Part shown: piece by piece, positions 1-10,700 of the stretch
How the letters are laid out: each line of letters opens with the position of its first letter
How positions within the stretch are numbered: position 1 is the first letter of the stretch
DNA from: Telmatactis stephensoni
Lineage: Eukaryota; Cnidaria; Anthozoa; Actiniaria; Isophelliidae
Assembly: GCA_029948255.1 (NCBI GenBank)
Contig: JALIZF010001476.1
Span: 62,001 to 126,000 of the forward strand
Reading direction: 5' to 3'
DNA: 64,000 nucleotides
Notes under the pieces: model-generated
What the model saw: only the letters and a program-made list of their open reading frames with translations
Databases searched by the model: none
Told to the model about the DNA's origin: nothing
Position numbers and translations under genes: made by a program

Positions 1-562
1 GAGAAAATCCAATGCTTCAGTTTAAGAATTGCGATCTTTAAAAAGCACCATTTGCTTTCAATTGCTACTTCTTTGATTAAACACATAATAATGCTAATTT
101 TGCAAGCACAACAACAACAATAAACAAACAAAACTAATGACAACAACAACAAATGAGAAAAAACAAAATGACATCAAAGCACAGACCCCAATGTTTTTGT
201 GTGGAAAGAGGCTGCCATTGTCAGCAGTATAATCAATCAGCAACCTTTCCAATAAATATAAAGTTTTGATGTTGTTAACAGTGGAGAGTCTCTTTGTCAT
301 TATATTCTTAACAACAGACAACAGACATGTTAGTTGACAAGGAAAAGCTTCATGTCAAAATCTTTTTCTGTGAAATCTACTATTTCGAGCATAAAGCAAA
401 TGATCTAATATTGATTACTGCGGTATTCATGACAATAATGAAGAAATTATATAACTTGTCGATCCAAAAAAGGCTGTTCACACAATTCCATTTGATTATG
501 GCAAGCATACATGTACAGATGAAGGTCAGGGGCATAAATTGTACTCCAATTAAAATACTCAC
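1..562 (-). other. Intron of the 14-3-3 gene (left part of gene outside window)
   Basis: This stretch follows the second coding exon of the 14-3-3 gene on the minus strand, after a GTGAGT donor at 562-557. It is AT-rich with CAA/ACA runs near 100-160. I see no further 14-3-3 exon in it, so the third coding exon should lie left of base 1. The short open frames here have no recognisable product. Confidence 0.7.
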
Positions 563-1221
563 ATTTTGTAATAAAACACTTGCGCTTCTACATCGTCAGT
601 AGAGGGAATCAAATGATCATTTAGAAGATCCAAAATATCTTTGCAAATCTCTTGAAGTTCTTTTTCGATCTGTTTACGGTATTCTTTTATCATTTCACAC
701 CTTGACCCATCTTGGCTACTACCCTCCGCTTTTTGCTCGATGCTAGAGACGATTCTCCACGAAGCTCTCCTGGCTCCAATCACATTTTTGTACGCCACGG
801 ATAATAGATTACGCTCTTCTACCGACAGAGCTACGTTAGATTTAGCTATGTTCTTCATGGCTGTTACCATTTCTGAAATACATAACAAGGAAATTCAGAG
901 TTTATAGCAAACGTAAACAATATGACAACTGCACTGAATTCTCGTAAAAAACGCCGAATATTCAATATTAGAGGACCAGAAGACTGCAAGTTCTCCTACG
1001 ACGAATTAGCCTACACAAATGCAAAAATCCATGGTCATTACCGGAGAAATGGAAATGTAGTAGAGAGGAGCGTCGTATCTGCTGTCTCTGTCAAAATTCC
1101 ACAATATCATAGCGAAAGCGTTTCAATTCAAAATTTGCCGAAAAAATACAAACTCACCATCATATCTTTCGGCCTGTTCAGCCATCTTAGCGCCATATGT
1201 GTTTTCTTCCCTATCGGCCAT
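563..1221 (-). CDS. 14-3-3 protein, N-terminal part (partial gene)
   Basis: 14-3-3 proteins are dimeric cytosolic adaptors that bind phosphoserine/phosphothreonine motifs. Two coding exons are visible: 1221-1158 (begins [20 protein letters not shown]) and 872-563. The ATG at 1221-1219 is followed by the expected helix-A sequence. Exon 1 ends with one base of a Glu codon before GTGAGT, and exon 2 starts after TATTTCAG with the other two, so phase is kept. Exon 2 encodes the family hallmark [19 protein letters not shown], including the lysine and arginine of the phosphate-binding pocket, and runs to VFYYKM, where a GTGAGT donor splits the Met codon. About 124 of the usual 245-260 residues are present. 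The EMV...[13 protein letters not shown] region looks most like the epsilon class, but the isoform is uncertain without the C-terminal half. Confidence 0.93.
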
Positions 1222-1551
1222 TGTGATGGCTAAAGAATAAAAAGATTCGAGAGGATGAAAATTTTAAATAATCTACTCAGTCTTGCCCAAAATGGCCGTC
1301 AAGAGAGGGCGCGGTAAAGCAACTTTGCATAACCGGTCTAAATCACGTGATCATCTGACGCATGAAATTTCTATGGCAACCACAACAAGCTGGACTTGGC
1401 TTGCCTCGCAAAGGGAATCTTCAATATCGCGGCATCAAGCAATCATTTATATTTCTTTTTAATCAATGATATTTATGAATATATTTACAGAAAAACTTGT
1501 TAGTAAACCAATTTGTTTTGGATATACGAAATATTATAATTGACCGGACTT

Positions 1552-1645
1552 AGGCCCTGTTTATATGGCGAAAAGTTGTCTGAGGTACCCGACAGCCCTC
1601 CCCCCGGCTGGTAAAGACGGGACAACTTTTTCTCACATAAACACA
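1552..1645. repeat. Small inverted-repeat element (MITE-like)
   Basis: GTTTATATGGCGAAAAGTTGTC at 1559-1580 is inverted at 1621-1644 (GACAACTTTTTCTCACATAA). The centre is GC-rich. No protein is encoded. Confidence 0.55.
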
Positions 1646-2194
1646 TTACTCAAGGACGTTCGCGGGTAAATACAAAATAATTGAAAATTCGCTGTAATTT
1701 AGCATGCTGATAAATCATCATAAAACACATAAAATGAGCCAAAAAACAGGGGATCATCGTTAAATTTCGAGAGCTACATCGCTGAGAAGTCGGTCACTAG
1801 TGTTGCAGAGCGGCTCCGTCACGAAGGCTCAAAGAACGAAAATTGATTCAGTTTCGTGAAAAAATTATCTAACATAGTGAAAAAAGGTACCAGAATGCTT
1901 CTCTGACTATTCATCTGTTTCAAAAACGTTATTTAGATGTCAAAAGCCAACCGCTAATATAATTTGCGTCTTGCCTTGATGTCAATCAAAAGTAAAAATC
2001 AGTAATACAAAGAACTATTAGACCAAAATGATAATATAGCTAATATATATTGCCTACTGAGATCTTACATGGTCATTTGGTAGGATTAAAAACTTTTAGT
2101 AGGGCAGAAGCGAATGGACTGTTTGAAGGTCAGAGTTCGTATTGAAAACCGCAGTAAGACATTTTACTTCCGGTATAAAAAGGAGGCTTTATTT

Positions 2195-2503
2195 CACAGG
2201 CAGCTCAGGCTCATTTCCGGTGACTGAGAGACATGTAGCGATGTTTATAAATATTTAATAAATATATTCTTGACTTCAAATAAATGTTTACAAACCTTAA
2301 TACGTCCATCATGAAGCGATTTAATTATGTCATTACGTTGCCTTTTCCTAACCCCCTCCCCTATTATAAATCGCTTCATGATGGACGTATTAAGGTTTGT
2401 AGACATTTATTAGTAAAAAGAAGTCGAGATTAAATTTATGAAATATTTATAAACATCACTACATGTCTCTTAGCCACAGGAAATGAACCTGGGTTGCTTG
2501 TGG
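2195..2503. mobile_element. Foldback element with arms of about 130 bp
   Basis: The left arm (about 2195-2328) is the inverse of the right arm (about 2365-2503). The inner core around TACGTCCATCATGAAGCG matches exactly, and the outer parts carry a few mismatches and small indels. The loop is only about 35 bp. It is a non-autonomous foldback or MITE-type element with no coding capacity. I could not identify a target-site duplication. Confidence 0.75.
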
Positions 2504-2734
2504 CTTTTTTTACCACCGATTTTTTAAAATTATTTTACAAAAAGGTCATCACTTTATATTTGAGCGCCTTCCGACACAGGCACCCCAGGCTCTGTTTTAG
2601 AGAAGGCGCTTAGTTTTGGCTCCTTTTAATAGCGCTTTACTTCTTCCCTAAAAATGCGGTATGCATTCCAGTGTAATTTGTCTTTTGTCCTGATTGCGCA
2701 TTTATGCCATATTTTATGGCGCGTTTTATTAAAC

Positions 2735-2935
2735 TATCAATCAAACTAATCGAACTACTCGAATTCAGTCGAACCATTCAATTAGTTCGATTGCTCAAAG
2801 AAATTTGTGAGAGTTCGATTTTATTCGATTACCGAACTCAATCGAACCCAATCGCGTGATTGAGTTCGATTAAATTCGATGAAGTTCGATTAATCGAACG
2901 TTCGATTTGGTTCGATTAGCTACGTCGAGTTAATT
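2735..2935. repeat. Degenerate TTCGATT/AATCGAA repeat cluster
   Basis: Over about 200 bp the motif GTTCGATT and its complement AATCGAAC recur on both strands at irregular spacing, giving many short palindromes. It looks like a decayed satellite or the inside of a small inverted-repeat element. Confidence 0.6.
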
Positions 2936-3246
2936 ACCAGGAGAGCGACGTAAAAAAGTCCACCCAGAAAGGATTTCACTCTAGATGCGATGGAAATTGT
3001 TCCAAGCAGAGTAGTGCAATAGACTTTTTAGACTTTTTTATTGATTTTGCACTATATTACAGATTTATATAATTGTTAATAATATACATAAACCAGAATA
3101 ATTAAGAAATAGAAATTCATAGAACATATAAAGCTTGTGCACAGTAGCCGAAGTAGCAGAGCTTTCGTGTCGGCTACTGATACTATTAAATATATATATA
3201 ATATATGATTTATGGAGTGGAGAGCAGAAATATATATATATATATA

Positions 3247-3748
3247 TGAGGAATGATCACAGGAAAGGAAGCTTATGTCTTTTAGGGTGTGGTGGAAATT
3301 TTAGACTCCCTTATTGCCAACAAATGATTAAAAAATTGAGAAGCAATGTTCAAAAGGGATCTTAATAGACAAGTGTCCTTTCCTGTGAATACCGCTCATG
3401 ACGTATATCTAAGCTAGGCGGTCTAACAAGAAAAAGCAGTTTTCTAGAGTATTTTCTGTGTTTATTATAGAGAGAAGAAGACGACTTGAACTATGTATCT
3501 TGCTCGCTGTTCACGAGAGTCTATGCAGGTGAGTGTTAGGCTGACGCGGCACGCGAAACAGCTTTGTCATCTTGCAACCTTACTAAGTATACAACATGAG
3601 GAATGATCACAGGAAAGGAAGCTTATGTCTTTTAGGGTGTGGTGGAAATCTTAGACTCCCTTATTGCCAACAAATGATTAAAAAATTGAGAAGCAATGTT
3701 CAAAAGGGATCTTAATAGACAAGTGTCCTTTCCTGTGAATACCGCTCA
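3247..3748. mobile_element. TRIM-like or paired element: two 152-bp direct repeats flanking about 200 bp
   Basis: 3247-3398 and 3597-3748 are direct copies differing at one base (T versus C in GGTGGAAAT(T/C)TTAG). Each copy begins TGAGG and ends CTCA, the TG...CA ends typical of LTRs. The block is flanked by TATA on both sides, compatible with a 4-6 bp target duplication but weak because the site is a TA tract. Each copy also has an imperfect inverted terminal repeat ending CACAGGAAAGGA. The interior has no long open frame, no obvious primer-binding site after the first repeat and no polypurine tract before the second. It may be a miniature LTR retrotransposon or two copies of one MITE. Confidence 0.55.
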
Positions 3749-4200
3749 TATATATATGTCATATTTATGTATGTATATTTATACAGGATAATTTGTACAG
3801 TTAAATACTTGTTGGATCAGAGCATATTAGAATTCACAATGGGTAAATTGTTCTTAATTTTGCGAGTCAATAAGAATTTTTTAAAGTTGTTTTTTGAAAG
3901 TAGCTAGAGAAAGACGATATTGCAATACAAAAGGTCTGGTGGCAAGGTATAAGAAATTGACTATCACTGCAATTTTCCCTAACATCCGACACATCCAATC
4001 TTAGCGAAGGCTCCACGATTTAAACTCATGGAGGAGCCTCAAGTAGCCATTTCAACACTCCACGATAGATTAAACATTTAAATACAGACCTTGTTTACAG
4101 AAGACGCCTTTTTAGATCGTTCAATTCTAAAGCAAGTTTCGCCATACAATCGGCTAAAGATTTCGAGCAAACTGATGTCATCGATCTATAAAATGTCATC

Positions 4201-4450
4201 GATCTATATACACCTATTTCAAAAAAGGTTGTCAGAGCTAAAGGCGATAGGCGATAGGAGATAGGTCATTCAAATTCCAAAGTAATCAAGAAGTTTTAAA
4301 AATATTGCTTCGTTAGCCCGTTCGTTTTGCTCCGAACATTGGATATGAATGTCTGATTGTTAGAAAACCCAACCGTGAATTGTGCAATGACCTATCTCCT
4401 ATCGCCTTTAGCTCTGACAACCTTTTGTGAAATAGGTGTATATCGATCGA
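4201..4450. mobile_element. Inverted-repeat element, arms of about 65 bp
   Basis: 4201-4268 (TATATACACCTATTTC... to ...GGAGATAGGTCAT) is the inverse of 4387-4450. The arms include the shared block AGCTAAAGGCGATAGG. A spacer of about 120 bp separates them, with no coding potential. GATCTATA/ATCGATC motifs lie at the outer ends. Confidence 0.7.
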
Positions 4451-4706
4451 TGCATCTTTGAATAACACAGGAGTCCCGAAATCATATTTCCTTCAATCTC
4501 GTACCCAGAGCTCACATATAGATATTTTTAGATAAATATTATGAATTTCATTTATTGTTATTTATTTTTAAGCTAATTTTAAAATAGTATATATATATTC
4601 TTTAATATATTTCGTTGATCGTATTACGAATATAATTAATTTATTTGAAATGACCAAACGATTAGTTAGTAAAAAAGAAAAAAAAATTAGGATTAAATTA
4701 GGATTA

Positions 4707-4790
4707 AAGTGTAACATTGTAAAGCGCCATTGAGCTAACGGAAATGGCGCTATATAAATATATATTTATTTATTATTATTATTACTTTCG
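4707..4790 (+). mobile_element. 3' tail of an L2/CR1-type LINE or a SINE sharing that tail
   Basis: The stretch contains TGTAAAGCGCCATTGAG, then GGAAATGGCGCTATATAAAT, ending in a TATTATTATT microsatellite. This stem-forming GCGC...GCGCTATATAAAT end with a TTA-type tail is the known 3' end of L2-like elements. No open frame remains upstream, so only the tail is preserved. Confidence 0.55.
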
Positions 4791-5420
4791 GCCGGCGGTC
4801 AATCAATCGAGCATGCGCAGTAGCATAGTTTAACAATGTTCGAGTGACACATTTGCATATTTCGACCCCTTACTATAACTGAGTTAAAAAGCGGCATTTT
4901 CACGGGAGTAAGCAAATAAAAGGAACTGAAAGGAAGAAAGAAAGAATGAATGAATGAAAAATGAATGAATGAATGTATGTATGAATGAATGAATGAATGA
5001 AAATCAAAAAGGCATATAAAAGAGTTGAAATTTCACGAAATGTAAGGAGAATATTTAGGGCATTGCTCATAGTCTTGACGTGGAATTCCGATATGGAATG
5101 CGGAATTTGAGACTGGGAACTTATTTTCAGGGCGACGAGTGGAAATACCGTTTGTAGTCTAGTAGATAATGAACAATATAGAACAATAAGTTGAGAGTGT
5201 CCTCCTATTATGCGTACAATTTTTAATGGGTTAAATAAGATCACTCTAACAAAACAAGTTCACTTTAGAACTTTCATTATAAATATGTATTACCAACTAC
5301 ATGGATCCATAACCCTGTAATAAGTGTCAATGCGCAGGGTACAGGATCCGCTAGTTAACTCTGTACTCCTTGGCCAATTTTCAAGGATTTACCGTTATTA
5401 CATATTTATTTACTGACTCA

Positions 5421-5570
5421 TTTTAGAGTACAAACACTGAAAGTATGCAATATTTTACTCTATTTAGTACTAAATAGCACCAATTAAACAATTGAAAACA
5501 ATAGAATTAGCATAAAATAGCACTATTTAGTATTATTTATGTTGCACGCTTTTAGTGTTTGTACTCAAAT
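5421..5570. repeat. Inverted-repeat element of about 150 bp
   Basis: TTTTAGAGTACAAACACTGA at 5421-5440 is inverted at 5549-5570 (TTTTAGTGTTTGTACTCAAA). The inner part also pairs (CTATTTAGTA / TACTAAATAG). Noncoding. Confidence 0.65.
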
Positions 5571-5977
5571 CAGAAACGTCAGTTAACTTTAAATTTTCAT
5601 TTCGTAGTTGACTATTTGTAAGTCGACTAGTTTTTTAATTTCAAATGTCAGTTGACTACTTAAAACACCATTGATACCCTCTGCAATTGTTGGGTATATA
5701 TACACAAGAACCTTCTACAAGGCTTTTTTTAAGTGTATGTATTATGAAGTTAACCAGTTATATAAGTTCTAAAAGTTACTAAATGATAATCATCTAAAAC
5801 TCCAAATATCAAAAATTACAAGTAATAATCAGCATCATGTACTGAGAAGTGTAATTTTGTGATCTGTAAAAAATGCATGACGTCCTTCGTGGGAAATAGT
5901 TTCGTCATCTAATTTCATCCATTTTCTCCACTTGCCAAACCATAAAAGAAACCTGCAAAATAACTCAGTCAGTATTA

Positions 5978-6130
5978 TAAGTCCAGTTCCGAGATATGCT
6001 TCACCTGCCACATACAAATGATTTAGAAGACTTAGAACGTGTTTACTTGCTAAAACGTTTGTCTTGTTACGAACGACTGAGCTTTATGCATGTATCCTCG
6101 TCTTGATTCCTTTGTGTGGTAAGTGAAGTC
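5978..6130. repeat. Dispersed repeat, copy 1 of 3
   Basis: The block AGTCCAGTTCCGAGATAT ... AAACGTTTGTCTTGTTAC ... CTGAGCTTTATGCATGTA recurs at 54060-54190 (inverted) and, more diverged, at 44700-44830. It has no preserved reading frame across the copies. It is an unclassified interspersed element. Confidence 0.6.
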
Positions 6131-6201
6131 GGCTCCGAAGTCAACTATTCACACATCTCTAGGTGTCCCTACATAACAGTTTATAACATATAGCTACAAT
6201 C

Positions 6202-6366
6202 TTACGCGCGCTCTGATTGGCCAGAAACCTATGAGTTATTTGCCCATTAGCTTCACTGCGCGCGCACTATCTTCGTCTTTTTCAAATCGTTCGTTTTTAA
6301 GATGACGACACATATTACGCGCGCTCTGATTGGCTGAAAAATCTATGAACTATTTCCCCATGGGCT
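6202..6366 (+). repeat. Duplicated ACGCGCGCTCTGATTGGC unit
   Basis: Two diverged copies of a unit of about 50 bp start at 6202 and 6315. Both contain ACGCGCGCTCTGATTGGC followed by an ATCTATGA(A/G)(C/T)TATTT-like stretch. The CTCTGATTGGC core holds a CCAAT-box-like sequence (ATTGG), but no gene start is near. Confidence 0.45.
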
Positions 6367-7095
6367 GCACGGTTCCGTTTTTAACGTTTTAGGCTCTGTT
6401 ATAAATCAATTAGACAACAGAAAGCCGCTTGCCCATTGCGATATAGACGCACTTGAGAAAATATAAAGAACTCTTAACCAACTAGAATCGCACTCGGCTA
6501 CGCCTCGTGGCACTCTTACGTTTGTTAATCGTTCTTCATATTTTCTCTCGTGCGTCTGTAACGCCATGGGCGCGCAGCTTTCTCTTGTCTTATTGATAAT
6601 TGGTGAGGCGATTATCAGTGGTTTCAATTTCGACCGGTGATTCTTGAAAACCTGAAAAATTGTTTTGCTTCATTCTAGCTTTTCAAAAACCCGTGATTCG
6701 AGAATTTAAGAAAAAGCGGTTCATCATTCGTAAACGGAACCTCCAATTTACCACCCTGCACCAATTAAGAGCAAAAGCTTCAGGAATAGTGTTTGAAAAG
6801 ATCATAACTGATGACATATTAGTTTGAATAAATCTCAATCTGATTACAAAATCTCTTATAACCACTCTTGATATAATCGAAGAAACCATGTATCTTACGT
6901 ATAGTTGTCCAGGGACTGGGGGGGGGGGGGGGGGAAGGGAGGAAGGGAAGGGGGAATGGGAAAGGAGAAAGTAAGAAAATGCAGCCGTTTCGTTCAACAA
7001 TGAAGACTACGGACCGTATATTAAATTACTTGTAATTGATTGAATAAGGTATGGAAGTGAATCGAGTTAAAATCGCTAAAGGTCTGTATATTTAA

Positions 7096-7182
7096 CAATT
7101 TAGACCTCGAGGGCGAACGGGCTACGAGTAGGCCTCGTAGGCTATTTGACTTGTAGCCCATTCGCCCTCGAGGTCTAATTGT
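7096..7182. mobile_element. Short palindromic element (about 87 bp)
   Basis: TAGACCTCGAGGGCGAACGG at 7101-7120 is inverted at about 7158-7177 (TTCGCCCTCGAGGTCTA). AACAATT/AATTGTT flanks extend the palindrome. The loop is about 30 bp. It lies about 250 bp beyond the sacsin-like stop codon and may be in the 3' UTR. Confidence 0.65.
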
Positions 7183-7437
7183 TTTAGTATCCACCATCTT
7201 GTAGGCCAAACTTCAAATAAGAAACATCTGCAAATCGCGATTCAGCTGCCATTCTTTTTCTTTTCAAAACCAGCGCTTTTCTCAACCATGGGTTATCACG
7301 AATAGCACCCTAGTATAGTAGCCAATCGGAATGCAGTATTTGTGATAGACCACGTGTTGGTAGATACAAAAGTCGGCTAAGACAGGTCAGAGGTCGAAGC
7401 GCTTTTCTTTTACGAATGACGATCTCTAAACCTACCA

Positions 7438-7719
7438 TCACTTAACAAACTTTGCTTTCACTTCATTAAGGATTTTCGTTGCATATTCCTTCGCTTGTGT
7501 TGCCATGGATACTTTATAATTGTCGTGAGGAATGCTGCAATAATGGTGATCAGGATAACGCATGCGAGCGGAGGATCCTAGAAGGTCTTCCAATGAAATG
7601 GATAACGATGTAAGGACAGAATCAGTAAGAGTAAAAGCAATTTCTGGCAGACAGTGGGTGTTGCTCTTGAGATTTGCATCTTGGGAATACTGTGCAGCTT
7701 TGAGAGCTTTTTCTGCAGA
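7438..7719 (-). CDS. Last exon of the sacsin-like gene (HEPN-like C-terminus)
   Basis: It encodes 93 residues after a TTAAG acceptor at 7721-7720. It begins [12 protein letters not shown] and contains [20 protein letters not shown] before the stop TGA at 7440-7438. Human sacsin at the same place has LALIAADYA..., then LKTRYPD...IPNDRF (from memory), so this completes the HEPN domain started by [13 protein letters not shown] at the end of the giant exon. The intron between them is 448 bp (7720-8167) and holds nothing I recognise. Confidence 0.85.
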   Translation of the reverse strand, partial: SAEKALKAAQYSQDANLKSNTHCLPEIAFTLTDSVLTSLSISLEDLLGSSARMRYPDHHYCSIPHDNYKVSMATQAKEYATKILNEVKAKFVK

Positions 7720-10700
7720 CTTAAGACGGAAATATCATGGCTAAAGCAGACATTCACAAATGATTTTTGGTAACAAGTAGGAATATAAAAAGACCTTCTC
7801 CGGGCCTTAAAGTCGTCGTAACTTTTGGCAACTTGCAGGTAACTTAGGGCGACTTAAGGCAATTTAAGCAAAAATTGGCCGAAAAGTCGGTGAGGCTTAG
7901 GCGACTTTGTGCGATTTAAGGCTTGTACGGAGTAGGGCTCATAAAAACTGATAAAACTGAAATTGGGCAGAAATGTGCCAAACAAAAGTTAAAAATAGAA
8001 CGAAGCAAGCGCCACGTGCACTCTTGCCGTGAAATTTTCCCTTAATCAGTAATGTATCTCACAAAGATGACATTTTAGAGGAAAATCAAAGCCATGCCAA
8101 TTTGAGACGATAAGGTCAATGTACCCCAAGCCTTTATTCTTGAGAAACTGATGACAAAATTACTCACCTGATAACATTTGAAGCATGCCCATTCGTAAAA
8201 CGATTCAAACATATTCATGTCATTGTCAACTGAATCGAGATCAGCCTTAGCTTGTCTGTACCACCTTGCTGCTTCCCCAGGTTGAGGATTACATCGTTTC
8301 GACGATGAAAAATAGCTTCTATCAAAGCTAGAGCCTCCTTGAGACATCCGAGCGCTGCTAAAATAGCCTCTTCTCTGGGCTCCATGAGATCGAGCACGAC
8401 TTGTCCATCTTGTGAAGAAGTCGTCGTAATTCTGGTGATGTGAAAAATTTCCAGTCTGTTGGGTTTTAATACCACCTTCCAATCTTTTAATTTCTGCTTG
8501 TATGAACTTGAAAATCTCTGTACAGAATTCTTCAGTACCAGGATTTTTATCTGGGTGCCATGTAAGGAATAATCTTTTGATAATTCTTTTCCTCTTGTCT
8601 TCGGGAAGATCCCATGCTTCTTCTAGTGTTTGTGTCACTTGTCGTTTCGCCTCGTCAAGGTTGTCGGGTTTAACGTCTTCTGCATGTTTGTCAGGACATT
8701 TGTCTTTGTCGGATCCAGTGAACACTTCCATTGCTAAACACTCACTATCGGTTTGTTTACCACGATAAAATTTGTACAAATCTACAGCATCGACAACAAT
8801 GAGCTCCTCGCCAATATCAATTCTGTACCTTTTTGTACTTGGGGAAGTTTCTTCCGATGATACTTCTTCAATGATGATGGCATACTTATAAGTTGGAGTG
8901 CCATCCTCGCCACGAAGACTGGGATCATCCAATTCGTAGCCAACGTATTCCCCAGGATAGAAGACTGTAAATGCGTCTACAAGAAGATACTGGTCTTCAA
9001 TGTGGATATAGCTGCCAGGTGGCGGAAAACAAGTTGCTTCTTCTTCCAAGATTGCATTATCTTCCCTTATCTTCAGTACATCAAGGTAAGATTGTATTTT
9101 GTCCAGAGGTATATGTAGCATCGTGGGCAGGTGAACAAGTACACTTCCAAGGTGACTGCCTGTTATTCTATCGACGATCTCAGCAATCCTGGAGACGTAA
9201 TCTGTTAACTCCGCGTTCTCCTCAACGTAGATGTTCCAGATTTCCTGGTTTCCTTCCTTTGTCTTCTCCTCAAAGCAGGACATGTTTGCCTCACTCTCTG
9301 GAATTGTACTTTCTTCACAAACGAGTCTTGTTCGCAGACCAGGAACACTGTGTACACGAATACAGCACAGGCGTTTTTGTAGTATTTGGTGTATGTCATC
9401 CTTGGTCTGCAAGCTACGGAGGTACACAGCGTGTTTGAGTAAACGAGTCAGTCCACTACAAAAGGCATTTGACGTTAAAGTGCGGCGCAAACGCTCGGCG
9501 GAGCTTGATGGAGGTGACGAGAAGTGGCTACCTTGTACCAGAGTTTCGTGCACAATGGAGGTTACCTTGAGAGGGTGAATAGATACCGGCAGCTGGGTTA
9601 TCAAACGATCATCGTTGTCTGTCTTCACTCCACATTCCTTAAGTTTAACAAGAAGCAATTTCTCAAATCCTTTCAGTCGTTCTCTGAAATGAGGTGCGTC
9701 GTTGTAGAAAAGTTGTGTAGATTTTCGTAGAAACACTGAATTTAAGGATGAGTCGTAAGGATTTCGTTTGACTCCTGGCAAGTAAAGTGTATGGATTTCC
9801 GAGGAGCTTTCTCCATCTTTATCAACGGACTCGAATAAGCCTTTGGTGGCCTTAAGCGCACTTGCAGTCTCGTTTGGATTTAGTTTGTCCTCTTTACACT
9901 CCTTATGAATATCGTCGAGAACCATAGCAAATTGCACTGAAGTGACTGTGTTAGTTGATCCAAGGTTTAGAAACAATTGGGCGTACCTTGCTAACTGCTG
10001 AGGAACTTTGAACAAGTATGGGTGGATTTCATCATTTGACATTAGTTCAACAACTAATTGTCTTGGGTAAACAAAACGTTTACCATCCTCAACCACAATA
10101 CAGCGCGTGTTCTGAAGTTCAGCCTTTATGATTCTTCCTTCGTTCGAGTATTGGGCCTGCAAGAACTCGTAAATGCTTTCCATAACTTTAATTACGACGG
10201 TATTCTGGGTAAAACTCCCGCCATGACTGTCAACACGTTTTGTATCATAATCATTTCTCTGTTGCAAAACATGACAGATATTTTTACAGTGGTTAATTAC
10301 CATTTCTACAGTTGGACTTTCCAGAATTTCCAGTCTTGCAACGATTTCTCTTACAAACTTGTGAAGGTTATTCGATCTAATACTTCTTTTCCCACGTACA
10401 AGTGGATTGGCATAATCTGGTAAAATGCTTCCGGTGGTCCAAGCAATTTCAGTAGTGGACACAACAGCACCGTTAAAGCAAATGCACGAATCTTGAGCGA
10501 ACGGTTTGTGGATCTGTTGTAGGGTGTTGTCAACTTTTTTTGGGAAGATAAAACAAATATCTTTCACTTCATCGAGAACTGGATTCATCTCAACATCTTT
10601 CATTTCGAAGAGGTGCGAAACCAACGTTTGTGACTTTCCTTTTGTCTTTTCGTTTGACCCGCCAGTTTTGGCTTCTCTTTCAACTTCATAGGCGAAACGC

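Larger units (their letters stand above)
1222..7437. other. Intergenic region between the 14-3-3 and sacsin-like genes
   Basis: I find no exon here that I can support. The open frames are short and read through repeats. The stretch holds several inverted-repeat elements, an LTR-like or paired element, an L2-type LINE tail and low-complexity tracts, listed separately. The 5' end of the 14-3-3 transcript and its promoter must lie just right of 1221. The 3' UTR of the sacsin-like gene must lie just left of 7438. I saw no clear TATA box or poly(A) signal that fixes either. Confidence 0.6.

Noticed and set aside
5835..6017. 60-codon minus frame whose first residues (AGEAYLGTGL) resemble a frame at 54147
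   Set aside because: The likeness comes from a shared noncoding dispersed repeat, and the frames diverge at once outside it.
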